Origin: Candidatus Latescibacterota bacterium
GTDB lineage: Bacteria > JAAXHH01 > JACQVL01
Direction of reading: 5' to 3'
Assembly: GCA_016209865.1 (NCBI GenBank)
Contig: JACQVL010000078.1
Coordinates: 1-14,089, forward strand
DNA: 14,089 nucleotides
Shown here: one piece after another, positions 6,892-13,926 of the stretch
Layout: every line of letters begins with the position of its first letter
Position numbering within the stretch: position 1 is the stretch's first letter
The notes under the pieces: generated by a model
The model's input: the letters and a program-made list of their open reading frames with translations, nothing else
What the model was told of the DNA's origin: nothing
Databases searched by the model: none
Made by a program: the position numbers and the translations under genes

Positions 6892-7434
6892 ATGAATACC
6901 GTCATCATCGTCGATATGCTCAACGGGTTCTGCAAGGAGGGGGCGCTGGCCAGCCCGCGATTGGACTCGGTGACGCCCCACATCGTCCAGCTTCTCGACC
7001 GAGAGCAGGCGCGCGGCTCCCCGTTGATCTTCTTAGTCGATACTCACGAACCGGACGACGCGGAGTTCCAGATGTTCCCGCCGCACTGCGTCCGAGGGAC
7101 GCGCGAGAACAACATCATCGACGAGCTGAAGCCGTTCACGCAGCGTCCGAACGCGACAGTCATCCCGAAATCCCGGTATTCGGGGTTCTACCGGACGGAC
7201 CTGGAGAGCGTATTAGAACAGCAGAGGCCGGAACGGGTGATCGTCTGCGGGGTATGCACGGACATCTGCGTCCTCCATACGGTCGCCGACCTGCGGAACC
7301 GCAACTACCCGGTCGACGTCGTGCGGTCCTGCGTCGAGACGTACGACCTGCCGCCCGACCATCCGGCAGACCGGATGAATGAATTCGCCCTCACCCACAT
7401 GCGCGACATCCTGGGCGCGCGGGTCGTGGATTAA
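6892..7434 (+). CDS. pncA: Nicotinamidase-like cysteine hydrolase (isochorismatase superfamily)
   Basis: 180 residues. Probable nicotinamidase, converting nicotinamide to nicotinate, the substrate of the gene just upstream. The catalytic triad is present: Asp8 in IIVDMLNGFCKEG, Lys93 in IPKSRYSGF and nucleophile Cys126 in GVCTDICVLHT. Likely metal ligands are Asp50 and His52 in VDTHEPDD and His65 in FPPHCVRGT; the metal site distinguishes nicotinamidases from plain isochorismatases. The FPPHCVRGT/E motif is typical of nicotinamidases. ATG 6892 is chosen over an in-frame TTG at 6883 because GGAG (6877-6880) is 11 bases from the ATG but only 2 from the TTG. Another amidase of the superfamily is possible on sequence alone; adjacency to pncB makes nicotinamide the best guess. 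Confidence 0.88.
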   Translation: MNTVIIVDMLNGFCKEGALASPRLDSVTPHIVQLLDREQARGSPLIFLVDTHEPDDAEFQMFPPHCVRGTRENNIIDELKPFTQRPNATVIPKSRYSGFYRTDLESVLEQQRPERVIVCGVCTDICVLHTVADLRNRNYPVDVVRSCVETYDLPPDHPADRMNEFALTHMRDILGARVVD

Positions 7435-7464
7435 CAGACAACACCCTTATAGAGGAGAGTCACG

Positions 7465-8235
7465 ATGCTCACGCCCGAACAGGCGGCGTTTTTCCAGACG
7501 TTCGGTTTTGTGACCCTGCGACAGGCATTCAGCCCGGATGAGATGGCCGAGGTGAGCCGGGAATTCGATGAGCTGGTCACGCAGGATCGACAGGGGCTCC
7601 CGTTCCCAGGGGAGAAGCGGCAGTCGCTGTACGGAATCGCCGAGAAAAGCCCGCTGATCACGCGCCTCGTCGACGATGACCGTTTCTACACCACCGTGGA
7701 ACACCTCCTGGGTCCCGGGTTTCTCTGGCTTTGCTCTGAAGGGAACCTCTACGTCGGGGACACTCCCTGGCATCCGGACGGCACCCGGCTGAACGCGATC
7801 CCGCTGAAGGTTTCGCTCTACCTCGACCCGCTCACGAAGGAGACCGGCTGCTTGCGCGTCCTCCCGGGGTCACACCGCCTGCCGTTGCACGAAGACATCA
7901 AGGCGCTCACGAAGCTGGGGATGGCGGGCGCGGACCTGCCGGGCGTCCCGTTCGAGTCCCAGCCGGGCGACGTCCTCTTCGCCAACATGAACCTCTGGCA
8001 CGCGGCGTTCGGGGGCCGGTCCGGCCGGCGACATCTCGCCATCAGTTTCTTCTCCGAACCGACCACGGATGAGCACCTCACGCTGCTGCGGGAGAATTAC
8101 GATGGCCTCCTGGTGTTCATCCAGCGGCTGCAGTACAGCCAGCCGGGCCGTGTCTTTACCGACGAGTTCCTCTACAGCGACCGTCCCCGCATCCGGCGCA
8201 TGGCCGCCAAATGGGTGGAGCTCGGACTGAGGTAG
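7465..8235 (+). CDS. Phytanoyl-CoA dioxygenase (PhyH) family protein
   Basis: 256 residues, a non-heme Fe(II)/2-oxoglutarate-dependent oxygenase of the PhyH type. The iron-binding facial triad is visible as His103-x-Asp105 in TPWHPDGT and His179 in MNLWHAAFGG; Arg188 or Arg189 in SGRRHLAISF is placed to bind 2-oxoglutarate. The N-terminus LTPEQAAFFQTFGFVTLRQAF and the mid-domain CLRVLPGSHR are typical of the family. Members hydroxylate many substrates (lipids, amino acids such as ectoine, alkaloids, phosphonates), so none is assigned. GAGGAG (7452-7457) precedes ATG 7465. The gene lies 30 bases after the nicotinamidase and 16 bases before the molybdoenzyme gene, which suggests the oxygenase and molybdoenzyme are co-expressed. 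Confidence 0.92.
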   Translation: MLTPEQAAFFQTFGFVTLRQAFSPDEMAEVSREFDELVTQDRQGLPFPGEKRQSLYGIAEKSPLITRLVDDDRFYTTVEHLLGPGFLWLCSEGNLYVGDTPWHPDGTRLNAIPLKVSLYLDPLTKETGCLRVLPGSHRLPLHEDIKALTKLGMAGADLPGVPFESQPGDVLFANMNLWHAAFGGRSGRRHLAISFFSEPTTDEHLTLLRENYDGLLVFIQRLQYSQPGRVFTDEFLYSDRPRIRRMAAKWVELGLR

Positions 8236-8251
8236 ACAGGAGGACGCCACG

Positions 8252-9283
8252 ATGTCGTCACTGCCCCCTGGACAGACCGAAACGCGCAAGTTCCCGACGA
8301 CCGGCGAGACGGCCCCGCTGGCGTCGATGTCGTTAGAGAATTGGCGGTTGATCGTGGAGGGCGTGGTGGACGCGCCGTTCACGTTGACCTACCCGGAATT
8401 CCTGACATTGCCGCAACGGACGCTCGTCATGGACGTGCATTGCGTCACCGGGTGGAGTCACTTAGGGATGGCGTTTGAGGGCCTCCCGCTCGCCGACCTG
8501 CTCGACCGGGCGCGGCCACAGCCGAACGCGCGGTTTGTGGAGTTCATCGCGTACTCGGCACGCGGCCACGATACCTCCCTCCCGCTTGACGTCGCCCGCG
8601 AGCAGTGCTGGCTCATCCACAGCGCGGACGGCGCGCCGCTGACACCGGCACACGGGTTCCCGCTCCGGGTGGTGACGCCCGGCAAGTACTTCTACAAAAG
8701 CCTCAAGTGGGTGCACCGGATCGTCCTCTTAGAACAGGAGACACTGGGGTTCTGGGAGCGGGAATCGGCGTACCACAACCACGCCGACCCCTGGAACGAG
8801 GAGCGATACGACGACCGCGCGCGCTTCTCGCGCGAGGCGACGCGGGCGTTCCGGCAACTGGAGACGTTCGATGCGTACCGTCAGGGCCGTCCGCAGGATG
8901 TCGTCCTCAAAGCAAACCTCTCGAACTGGACGCCCAGGACAAGGGACTTGCACGGCCTCCAGCTCAAATCGTGCAACTTCCGGGGCGCGGACCTGTCGCA
9001 CGCGAATCTCCGCGGGGCGAACCTCACGCGGAGCGTCTTTCGGGGCGCGAGTCTGCGGGACGCGGATTTGACGGGCGCAGACCTCGAAGGGGCGGATTTC
9101 TCCGGCGCGGACTTGACCGGCGCCCGGCTGGTCGATGCGGCGCTCTCGTCGACGACCTTCTTCCGGATCACTCAGAAAGGCGCGCAGATCAGCGCGATGG
9201 TCGACGGCATGATCGTGCGCGGCTGCTCGGGCCTCCTGGAGGCGCAAGAAGCCTTCCTGATGAGATTTGTAGAGGTGTTGTAG
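8252..9283 (+). CDS. Molybdopterin-dependent oxidoreductase (sulfite oxidase/MsrP fold) fused to pentapeptide repeats
   Basis: 343 residues in two parts. Residues 28-165 are an oxidoreductase molybdopterin-binding domain of the sulfite oxidase superfamily: WRLIVEGVVDAPFTLTYPEF, Mo-ligand Cys64 in MDVHCVTGWS, GLPLADLL, then PLRVVTPGKYFYKSLKWVHRI (about 137-157) and GFWERESAYHNHADPW (166-181). Residues about 221-298 are pentapeptide repeats of A(D/N)LxG type (NFRGADLSHANLRGANL ... ADLEGADFSGADLTGARL), which fold as a right-handed beta helix. There is no heme or dimerisation domain and no Tat or Sec signal peptide, so it is probably cytoplasmic, unlike MsrP. CAGGAGG (8237-8243) is 8 bases before ATG 8252. 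The TAG stop overlaps the left arm of a palindrome. Redox partner and substrate are unknown. Confidence 0.9.
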   Translation: MSSLPPGQTETRKFPTTGETAPLASMSLENWRLIVEGVVDAPFTLTYPEFLTLPQRTLVMDVHCVTGWSHLGMAFEGLPLADLLDRARPQPNARFVEFIAYSARGHDTSLPLDVAREQCWLIHSADGAPLTPAHGFPLRVVTPGKYFYKSLKWVHRIVLLEQETLGFWERESAYHNHADPWNEERYDDRARFSREATRAFRQLETFDAYRQGRPQDVVLKANLSNWTPRTRDLHGLQLKSCNFRGADLSHANLRGANLTRSVFRGASLRDADLTGADLEGADFSGADLTGARLVDAALSSTTFFRITQKGAQISAMVDGMIVRGCSGLLEAQEAFLMRFVEVL

Positions 9284-9307
9284 GGGCGCAGAATGCTGCG
9301 CCCCTAC
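9280..9307. repeat. Perfect palindrome at the convergent gene junction, copy B
   Basis: An 11-bp perfect inverted repeat (GTAGGGGCGCA, 9280-9290, with 9297-9307) around the loop GAATGC. The TAG stop of the molybdoenzyme gene is within the left arm, and the stop of the convergent MR/MLE gene is 26 bases beyond. It has no T tract on either side, so if it terminates it does so as a simple bidirectional hairpin. Bases 9287-9307 match 5363-5383 at 19 of 21 positions, marking it as a dispersed REP-like element rather than a one-off hairpin. Confidence 0.85.
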
Positions 9308-9332
9308 AGCCATGCCATTCATCAACCGATCC

Positions 9333-10517
9333 CTAATCGAAGAAATCCTCGTCGCCTGCGGGCAGGTACTTTCGTGCTGCGCGTGCGTTGAGCTCAACCC
9401 CCATGCCGGGCCTGTCCCACACCTCGATGAACCCGTCCTTGACGATCGGGTCGGGCAGCCCTTCGACGATGTCGTACCACCATTCGGGATTCCCCACCGG
9501 ATACTCGAACGCGATGTAGTTGTGCGGCAACGTGGCCGCGACCTGGACGAGGGCGGCTAACCCGAGCAGGCCGTTCCCGACCCCGTGCGGCGCGATCAGG
9601 ATGCTGTGGAGGTCGGCGTATTCGGCGACCCATTTGAGTTCGGCGATGCCGCCGATATCGCAGGGGTCCGGCCCGATGATGTTCACCGCGTGCTTCTCGA
9701 TCAAGTCCTGGAAGTTCTGCCGGAGGTAGATCTGCTCGCCGGTGTGGATGGGGGTCGAGGTGCCGTGCGTCACCTCCCGGTAGAGGTCTGCTGACACGTA
9801 CGGCACGTAGTCGCCGGTGATCAAATCTTCAAGCCACATCACGTTCAATGGTTCTAATGCCTTCGCCAGCCGGATCGCGTCGGGCACCATCCAGCCCGGG
9901 CCGCAGTCCAGGGCGAGGCCAATCTCGTCGCCCAGGACGTTTTTCATCGCCTCCACGCACGCGATCACGTGCTTCAACCCGCGTTCCGTCAAAGGTCCGC
10001 GCCGCGCAAGAGACCCATCCTGCTGTCCGTAGAAGAAATCGGGCACATGGCCTGGCATCGGGCTATGAAACCCGACGCCCTGCTTGATGATGGTGAACCC
10101 CTCCGTGGCGGCTTTCATCCGCGCCATGTCGTCGGCGTACGCCGCCGGCGAGTAGTCAGTCATGCCCGACCGGACGCCGCCGTTGTACACCCGGACTCTG
10201 TCGCGGACCTTGCCCCCAAGCAGCCGGTAGACCGGGAGGCCGGCGGCCTTGCCCGCCAGGTCCCAGAGGGCCATCTCGATCGCGCTCACCGCGCTGCCCC
10301 ACGGCTTGAAGCTGCCCAACCGGCGGATTTTGAGCATCACCCGCTCGACGTTCGTGGGGTCTTCGCCTATGATGAACCGCTGATAGAAGAGCACGTGCGG
10401 CTTCAGGTAGGACTTGCTGGCCTCCACCTCGGCGAACCCGCTGATGCCCGCGTCTGTCGTGATGCGAATGATGGGATTCTGACCGAGGACGGCGCATTTG
10501 AGATCGGTGATTTTCAT
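9333..10517 (-). CDS. Mandelate racemase/muconate lactonizing enzyme family protein, probable sugar-acid dehydratase
   Basis: 394 residues, enolase superfamily. The N-terminal capping domain (1-130) has SAIEMALWDLAGKAAGLPVYRLLGG (78-102), a family hallmark. In the barrel the Mg2+ ligands are Asp204 (LALDCGPGW), Glu230 (VMWLEDL) and Glu261 (HTGEQIY). His311 in IAPHGVGN with Asp287 or Asp284 (GPDPCDIGG) would be the general-base dyad; Lys145 in FTIIKQG is at the strand that carries Lys-x-Lys in mandelate racemase, here only one Lys. The IHTGEQ and APHG patterns are closest to sugar-acid dehydratases (mannonate/galactonate type), so dehydration of an aldonic acid is the best guess, not proven. 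ATG 10517 has a strong ribosome-binding site and homology starts there (MKITDLKCAV). It follows the aminotransferase gene by 31 bases. Confidence 0.9.
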   Translation of the reverse strand: MKITDLKCAVLGQNPIIRITTDAGISGFAEVEASKSYLKPHVLFYQRFIIGEDPTNVERVMLKIRRLGSFKPWGSAVSAIEMALWDLAGKAAGLPVYRLLGGKVRDRVRVYNGGVRSGMTDYSPAAYADDMARMKAATEGFTIIKQGVGFHSPMPGHVPDFFYGQQDGSLARRGPLTERGLKHVIACVEAMKNVLGDEIGLALDCGPGWMVPDAIRLAKALEPLNVMWLEDLITGDYVPYVSADLYREVTHGTSTPIHTGEQIYLRQNFQDLIEKHAVNIIGPDPCDIGGIAELKWVAEYADLHSILIAPHGVGNGLLGLAALVQVAATLPHNYIAFEYPVGNPEWWYDIVEGLPDPIVKDGFIEVWDRPGMGVELNARAARKYLPAGDEDFFD

Positions 10518-10525
10518 CGGCTCTC

Positions 10526-10530
10526 CCTCC
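10526..10530 (-). promoter_or_regulatory. Shine-Dalgarno site fixing the MR/MLE start
   Basis: Read on the minus strand, GGAGG lies 8 bases before ATG 10517, inside the 31-nt gap after the aminotransferase stop. In-frame TTG (10541) and GTG (10538) codons lie upstream of it and are therefore unlikely starts. Confidence 0.65.
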
Positions 10531-10548
10531 ACCTTCACCAAGAAACGT

Positions 10549-11943
10549 TCACCCGTTGAACCGGTTCAGGTCGGGTTTGTAGCTTCGGTATGGCTCGGGC
10601 AGACCGTTTTTGGCGACATCTTCCATCGCCTCACAGAAATACTCCAGTTCCGGCAGCGTCGTGTACAGATTCGGCGAGATTCGGAGCCAGAGCAGGGTTC
10701 TGCCCTCTTCATAATAGCCCCGGGAGGTCTGGATACGATGCTTCTCCCACAGGTAGTTGTGTAAGGCGGTCGGATCGACGCCGGCGATCCCGACGGAGGC
10801 GATCCCGCAGCTCATCTCCGGCGTCAGCGGCGTGTACAGTCGGATGGTGGGCACCGCCTGCAGCCGTTCCGCCCAGGCGTGCGTCAGGTACCGCAGCCGT
10901 TCTTCCTTCCGTTTTGCCCCGATCGCGTTGTGGAACGCGAGCGCCTCGCCGATGCCGAGATTCTGCGCCGACGACTGGATGCCGACGGATTCGTATTTCC
11001 GCATTCGATCGTTCCCTCGGCGCGGCGGGGGCGACATGATCGGCGGAATTTTCTCGATCTTATCCTTGCGGATATACAACATGCCGGTGCCTTTGGGCGC
11101 CAGGAGCCATTTGTGGAGGCTGGTGCCGAAATAGTCGCAATTGAGGTCCGCCAGTTTGAAGTCCAGATGACCGAACGAATGCGCGCCGTCAACGAGCACA
11201 TCAATCCCGCGCTGGTGCGCGAGGTCGCAGATGCGTTTGACCGGGAACACCTGGCCGGTGGTGTACGTGATGTGCGACAGCAGGATCAGGCGCGTCTTCG
11301 GCGTGATGCCGCGCTCGAACATCCCGACCAAGTCGTCCATCGACTTCGGCGGCGTGGGGACGTCGACTTTGGTCAGCGTAATGCCGTCACGTTGCTGTCG
11401 ATGTTCCAGCGTCGCCAGCATCGAGTCGTAGTCCTGCGTCGTGGTGAGGACTTCATCCTCCGGCTTGAGGGCAAACCCGTACAGGATGGTTCTGAGCGCT
11501 TCCGTGGCGTTGCGGGTGATGGCGATTTCATCCGGGTCGCAGCCGAACAGTCGGGCCAGGCCGGTACGGACGGTACCCATCCGGCTTCTGGCATCCCGGA
11601 GCCAGAGGCCGTAGGGGACCTCCTCCTGATCCCCGATGTACCGCGCGACCGCCTCGGAGACGACACGGGGCGTCGGACACGTAAACCCGTTATCCAGGTT
11701 GATGAGGCCGCGACTCATCGTGAATGCCTGCTGGACCGAACTCCAGAGCGACTCCTCGCGCGCTGCCTGTTGCGGGGTGAGTCCGACAGCGTTGCTCATC
11801 GCCGCCTCGACGCCCCGCAGCGTAGCCGGGCCGAGCAGCGCGGCCAGCCCGACGGCGCTGCCGACGGCTTTGAGAAACCCGCGTCGTTCCATCGTCGGCT
11901 GGGGTTCTATCCCGCCGGAGCGCGGGGCTTCGTGTGGTTGCAT
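10549..11943 (-). CDS. Tat-exported class V aminotransferase (isopenicillin-N-epimerase/cysteine-desulfurase-like)
   Basis: 464 residues. The N-terminus carries a twin-arginine signal: Arg20-Arg21 in ERRGFLKAVG then a hydrophobic stretch (about 27-38) and a plausible cleavage after GVEA (about 44-47). The rest is a fold-type I PLP enzyme: INLDNGFTCPTP (81-92), TRNATEALRTIL (143-154) binding the PLP phosphate, LLSHITYTTGQVFPV (221-235), VDGAHSFG with Asp252 and His255, and Schiff-base Lys278 in SLHKWLLAPKGTG. Relatives include isopenicillin N epimerase and selenocysteine lyase/cysteine desulfurases; the reaction here is not determinable. ATG 11943 is supported by AGGAGGT 5 bases upstream; an internal Met18 has no such site. 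It shares strand and short spacing with the MR/MLE gene and is 147 bases after the binding-protein gene. Confidence 0.9.
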   Translation of the reverse strand: MQPHEAPRSGGIEPQPTMERRGFLKAVGSAVGLAALLGPATLRGVEAAMSNAVGLTPQQAAREESLWSSVQQAFTMSRGLINLDNGFTCPTPRVVSEAVARYIGDQEEVPYGLWLRDARSRMGTVRTGLARLFGCDPDEIAITRNATEALRTILYGFALKPEDEVLTTTQDYDSMLATLEHRQQRDGITLTKVDVPTPPKSMDDLVGMFERGITPKTRLILLSHITYTTGQVFPVKRICDLAHQRGIDVLVDGAHSFGHLDFKLADLNCDYFGTSLHKWLLAPKGTGMLYIRKDKIEKIPPIMSPPPRRGNDRMRKYESVGIQSSAQNLGIGEALAFHNAIGAKRKEERLRYLTHAWAERLQAVPTIRLYTPLTPEMSCGIASVGIAGVDPTALHNYLWEKHRIQTSRGYYEEGRTLLWLRISPNLYTTLPELEYFCEAMEDVAKNGLPEPYRSYKPDLNRFNG

Positions 11944-12090
11944 GACGTACCTCCTGTTTCAGGGGAAAAGATGACGACGGTGTCGCGTGCCGTGTGAACG
12001 TCCGATATGATGAAGATGGGAGAATCTATACTATGTACATCGTCGAGGAGCGATTTCTTCATCCCTCCTCGGCTCATTGTGGTGTTCAGA

Positions 12091-13779
12091 TCAATGATTG
12101 CCCCGATCTTTCTTCCGCACGTAGATCGTGGTCGAGAGTTCCTGAAGCCCGTCCCCGCGCCAGCATCGTTGCCCATACCGGTTGACGTCCAGGGCCGGGC
12201 TGATCAGATACGGCCGCCAGAGCTGGGTGACGCGCGGATGCCAGAGGAACACCGCCCCCACATCCTCGACCAGGATCCGCTCCGCCTGCTGGTACAACCG
12301 CAGCCGTTCCGCCGGAGACCCGATGACGGTATTGGCCTGTCGGATCGTCTGATCGAACAGGTCGTTCTTCCAGGTATGGCGGCCGCCCGACATCCAGATG
12401 CCGAGCAGGCTGTGCGGGTCGATATAGTCGTACTGAAACGACGTCATCGCCAGGGTGAGCCGATGGGAGAGGAAGGCGTCCATAAAGACTTTGGCTTCCA
12501 TGTTCCGCACGTCCACCCGGACGTTGAGCACGCGCTTCAGCATCGCCTGGATCGCCTCCGCCGCCGTCCGGTGGACGGTTCCCTCGTTGCGCAGCCACAT
12601 GTCCAGGACGGGAAACCCCCGTCCGTTCGGATACCCCGCCTCCGCCAGGTACCGGCGCGCGAGGTCGGGATCATACCGCTGGATCGAGGCGAGCTGCGTC
12701 TCCGATGCGCCCGGGAATCCGGTCGGCAGCATCGCAGAGGCCGGGACGCCAAACCGCTTCAAGGCCGACCGGCAGAGCGCCGACCGATCGATGGCGTGAC
12801 TGAACGCCTGGCGCACACGTTTGTCCTTGAACACGCCGTGGTACGTATCCATCGCTAAGTAGTACGTCATAAAGTCTGTGTACTGATTCAACTCCGTCCG
12901 GAGCCGGGAATCGCTGGCCACCCGTTCTACCTCCGCCTGGCTGGTCAGGGCGGCATAATCGGCTTCGTTGCCTTCATAGGCCGGGAGGAACGACGGCTGG
13001 ACGGCCACGATGTACAGCTTGTAGATCAACCGCTCTAAGTACGGCCGGGCTCCGCCTCGGTAGGTCGGGTTCAACTCCAACACGATCCGGTCGCCCTTCG
13101 ACCATTCCTTCAACCGATACGGCCCGCTCGATATCGACGTCTCTGGACGGGTCGACCAGGCATCCCCGTATTTTTGGACGGCTTGCCGGGGAGACGCCCA
13201 TGAAAAAGTCAGAAGGGCGGGCAGGTACGGCGCGGGATATTCCGTCGTCACCTGGAGGGTGTAGTCGTCGATCGCGCGGACGCCCAATGCCTCTATCGGC
13301 TGCTTTCGGGCGACGACCGCTCCCCAGTTTTTGATCGACCGGTAGTACCACTCTGCATCGAAGGCGGTGTTGGGGTCCGCCCCACGGCGAAACGAGTACA
13401 CATAATCGTGGGCGTTGAACGGAGCGCCGTCGCTCCAGACCATCCCACGGCGGATGTCGAACGTCCAGGTGAGGCCGTCGTCGGCGACCGCCCACCGCTC
13501 AGCCCCCGCCGGGATCAGGTCGTAGTTGTGATCGATCCGGATGAGCGGTTCGGTGATCAGCGTCGCGCCGTCCACGCCTTTGTAGGAGGTCTTGAACCGC
13601 TCCATGTACGTATTATCGACGGTGAACCTGACGAGCACCTGCTCGTCGGGCGGCGCCGCATCGGGCGGCAGCGGGATGCCCAGGCTGTTGATGTAGCCCC
13701 CGCCGTCCAGGCGCGGCGGACGGCTCATCCAGGTCGCGGTCAGCAGCAGGAGGGTGAACGTCACGAGTCTTCGAGGCAT
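12091..13779 (-). CDS. ABC transporter solute-binding protein, family 5 (peptide/oligopeptide type)
   Basis: 562 residues, normal for OppA/DppA-type periplasmic binding proteins, which deliver peptides, sugars or other solutes to an ABC permease. The N-terminus MPRRLVTFTLLLLTATW is a Sec signal peptide without a lipobox Cys, implying a soluble periplasmic protein. Family features: LITEPLIRIDHNYDLIPAGAERW, DDGLTWTFDIRRGMVWSDGAPFNAHDYVYSF (signature region, about residues 100-130), SSGPYRLKEW, DKRVRQAFSHAIDRSALC, and AGYPNGRGFP. ATG 13779 is chosen because the signal peptide begins there; an upstream TTG at 13869 would add 30 unlikely residues. The ribosome-binding site is poor (none obvious in the 20 bases upstream). 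No permease or ATPase gene is in the window, so it is orphaned here; it may use components elsewhere or act with the downstream enzymes. Confidence 0.92.
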   Translation of the reverse strand: MPRRLVTFTLLLLTATWMSRPPRLDGGGYINSLGIPLPPDAAPPDEQVLVRFTVDNTYMERFKTSYKGVDGATLITEPLIRIDHNYDLIPAGAERWAVADDGLTWTFDIRRGMVWSDGAPFNAHDYVYSFRRGADPNTAFDAEWYYRSIKNWGAVVARKQPIEALGVRAIDDYTLQVTTEYPAPYLPALLTFSWASPRQAVQKYGDAWSTRPETSISSGPYRLKEWSKGDRIVLELNPTYRGGARPYLERLIYKLYIVAVQPSFLPAYEGNEADYAALTSQAEVERVASDSRLRTELNQYTDFMTYYLAMDTYHGVFKDKRVRQAFSHAIDRSALCRSALKRFGVPASAMLPTGFPGASETQLASIQRYDPDLARRYLAEAGYPNGRGFPVLDMWLRNEGTVHRTAAEAIQAMLKRVLNVRVDVRNMEAKVFMDAFLSHRLTLAMTSFQYDYIDPHSLLGIWMSGGRHTWKNDLFDQTIRQANTVIGSPAERLRLYQQAERILVEDVGAVFLWHPRVTQLWRPYLISPALDVNRYGQRCWRGDGLQELSTTIYVRKKDRGNH

Positions 13780-13926
13780 AGGAACGATGCGCAGAGGCCG
13801 GGAGCATACAAGAGTGGAGAACGCGCTGAATGGGGTTAATTTGAGACAGGATAGGCTTTCCTGCCGCAAGAAGCAAGGAGAAACTCATTGAGGAGGGGAA
13901 ACGCTCGAAACGCCAAACTCTCGCGT

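Noticed and set aside
10879-11997. A 372-codon open frame on the + strand opposite the class V aminotransferase
   Set aside because: Complement shadow of a well-supported gene; Arg-rich composition and no ribosome-binding site or domain.
12044-12071. A 7-bp inverted repeat (CGAGGAG / CTCCTCG) just downstream of the binding-protein stop, possible terminator
   Set aside because: Short stem, 14-nt loop and no T tract on the minus strand; too weak to call.
11907-12077. A small minus-strand frame of 56 codons between the binding protein and the aminotransferase
   Set aside because: No ribosome-binding site before its first ATG, GAGGAGGG abuts the second ATG with no spacing, and it overlaps the strong start of the aminotransferase in another frame. 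The composition is not convincing.
12007-12858. A 283-codon open frame on the + strand opposite the solute-binding protein
   Set aside because: Same reasoning: shadow of a gene with clear family motifs.
13848-13876. Possible minus-strand promoter for the binding protein: TTGCTT, 17 nt, TATCCT
   Set aside because: Only 3 of 6 and 4 of 6 consensus matches; such a score arises readily by chance.
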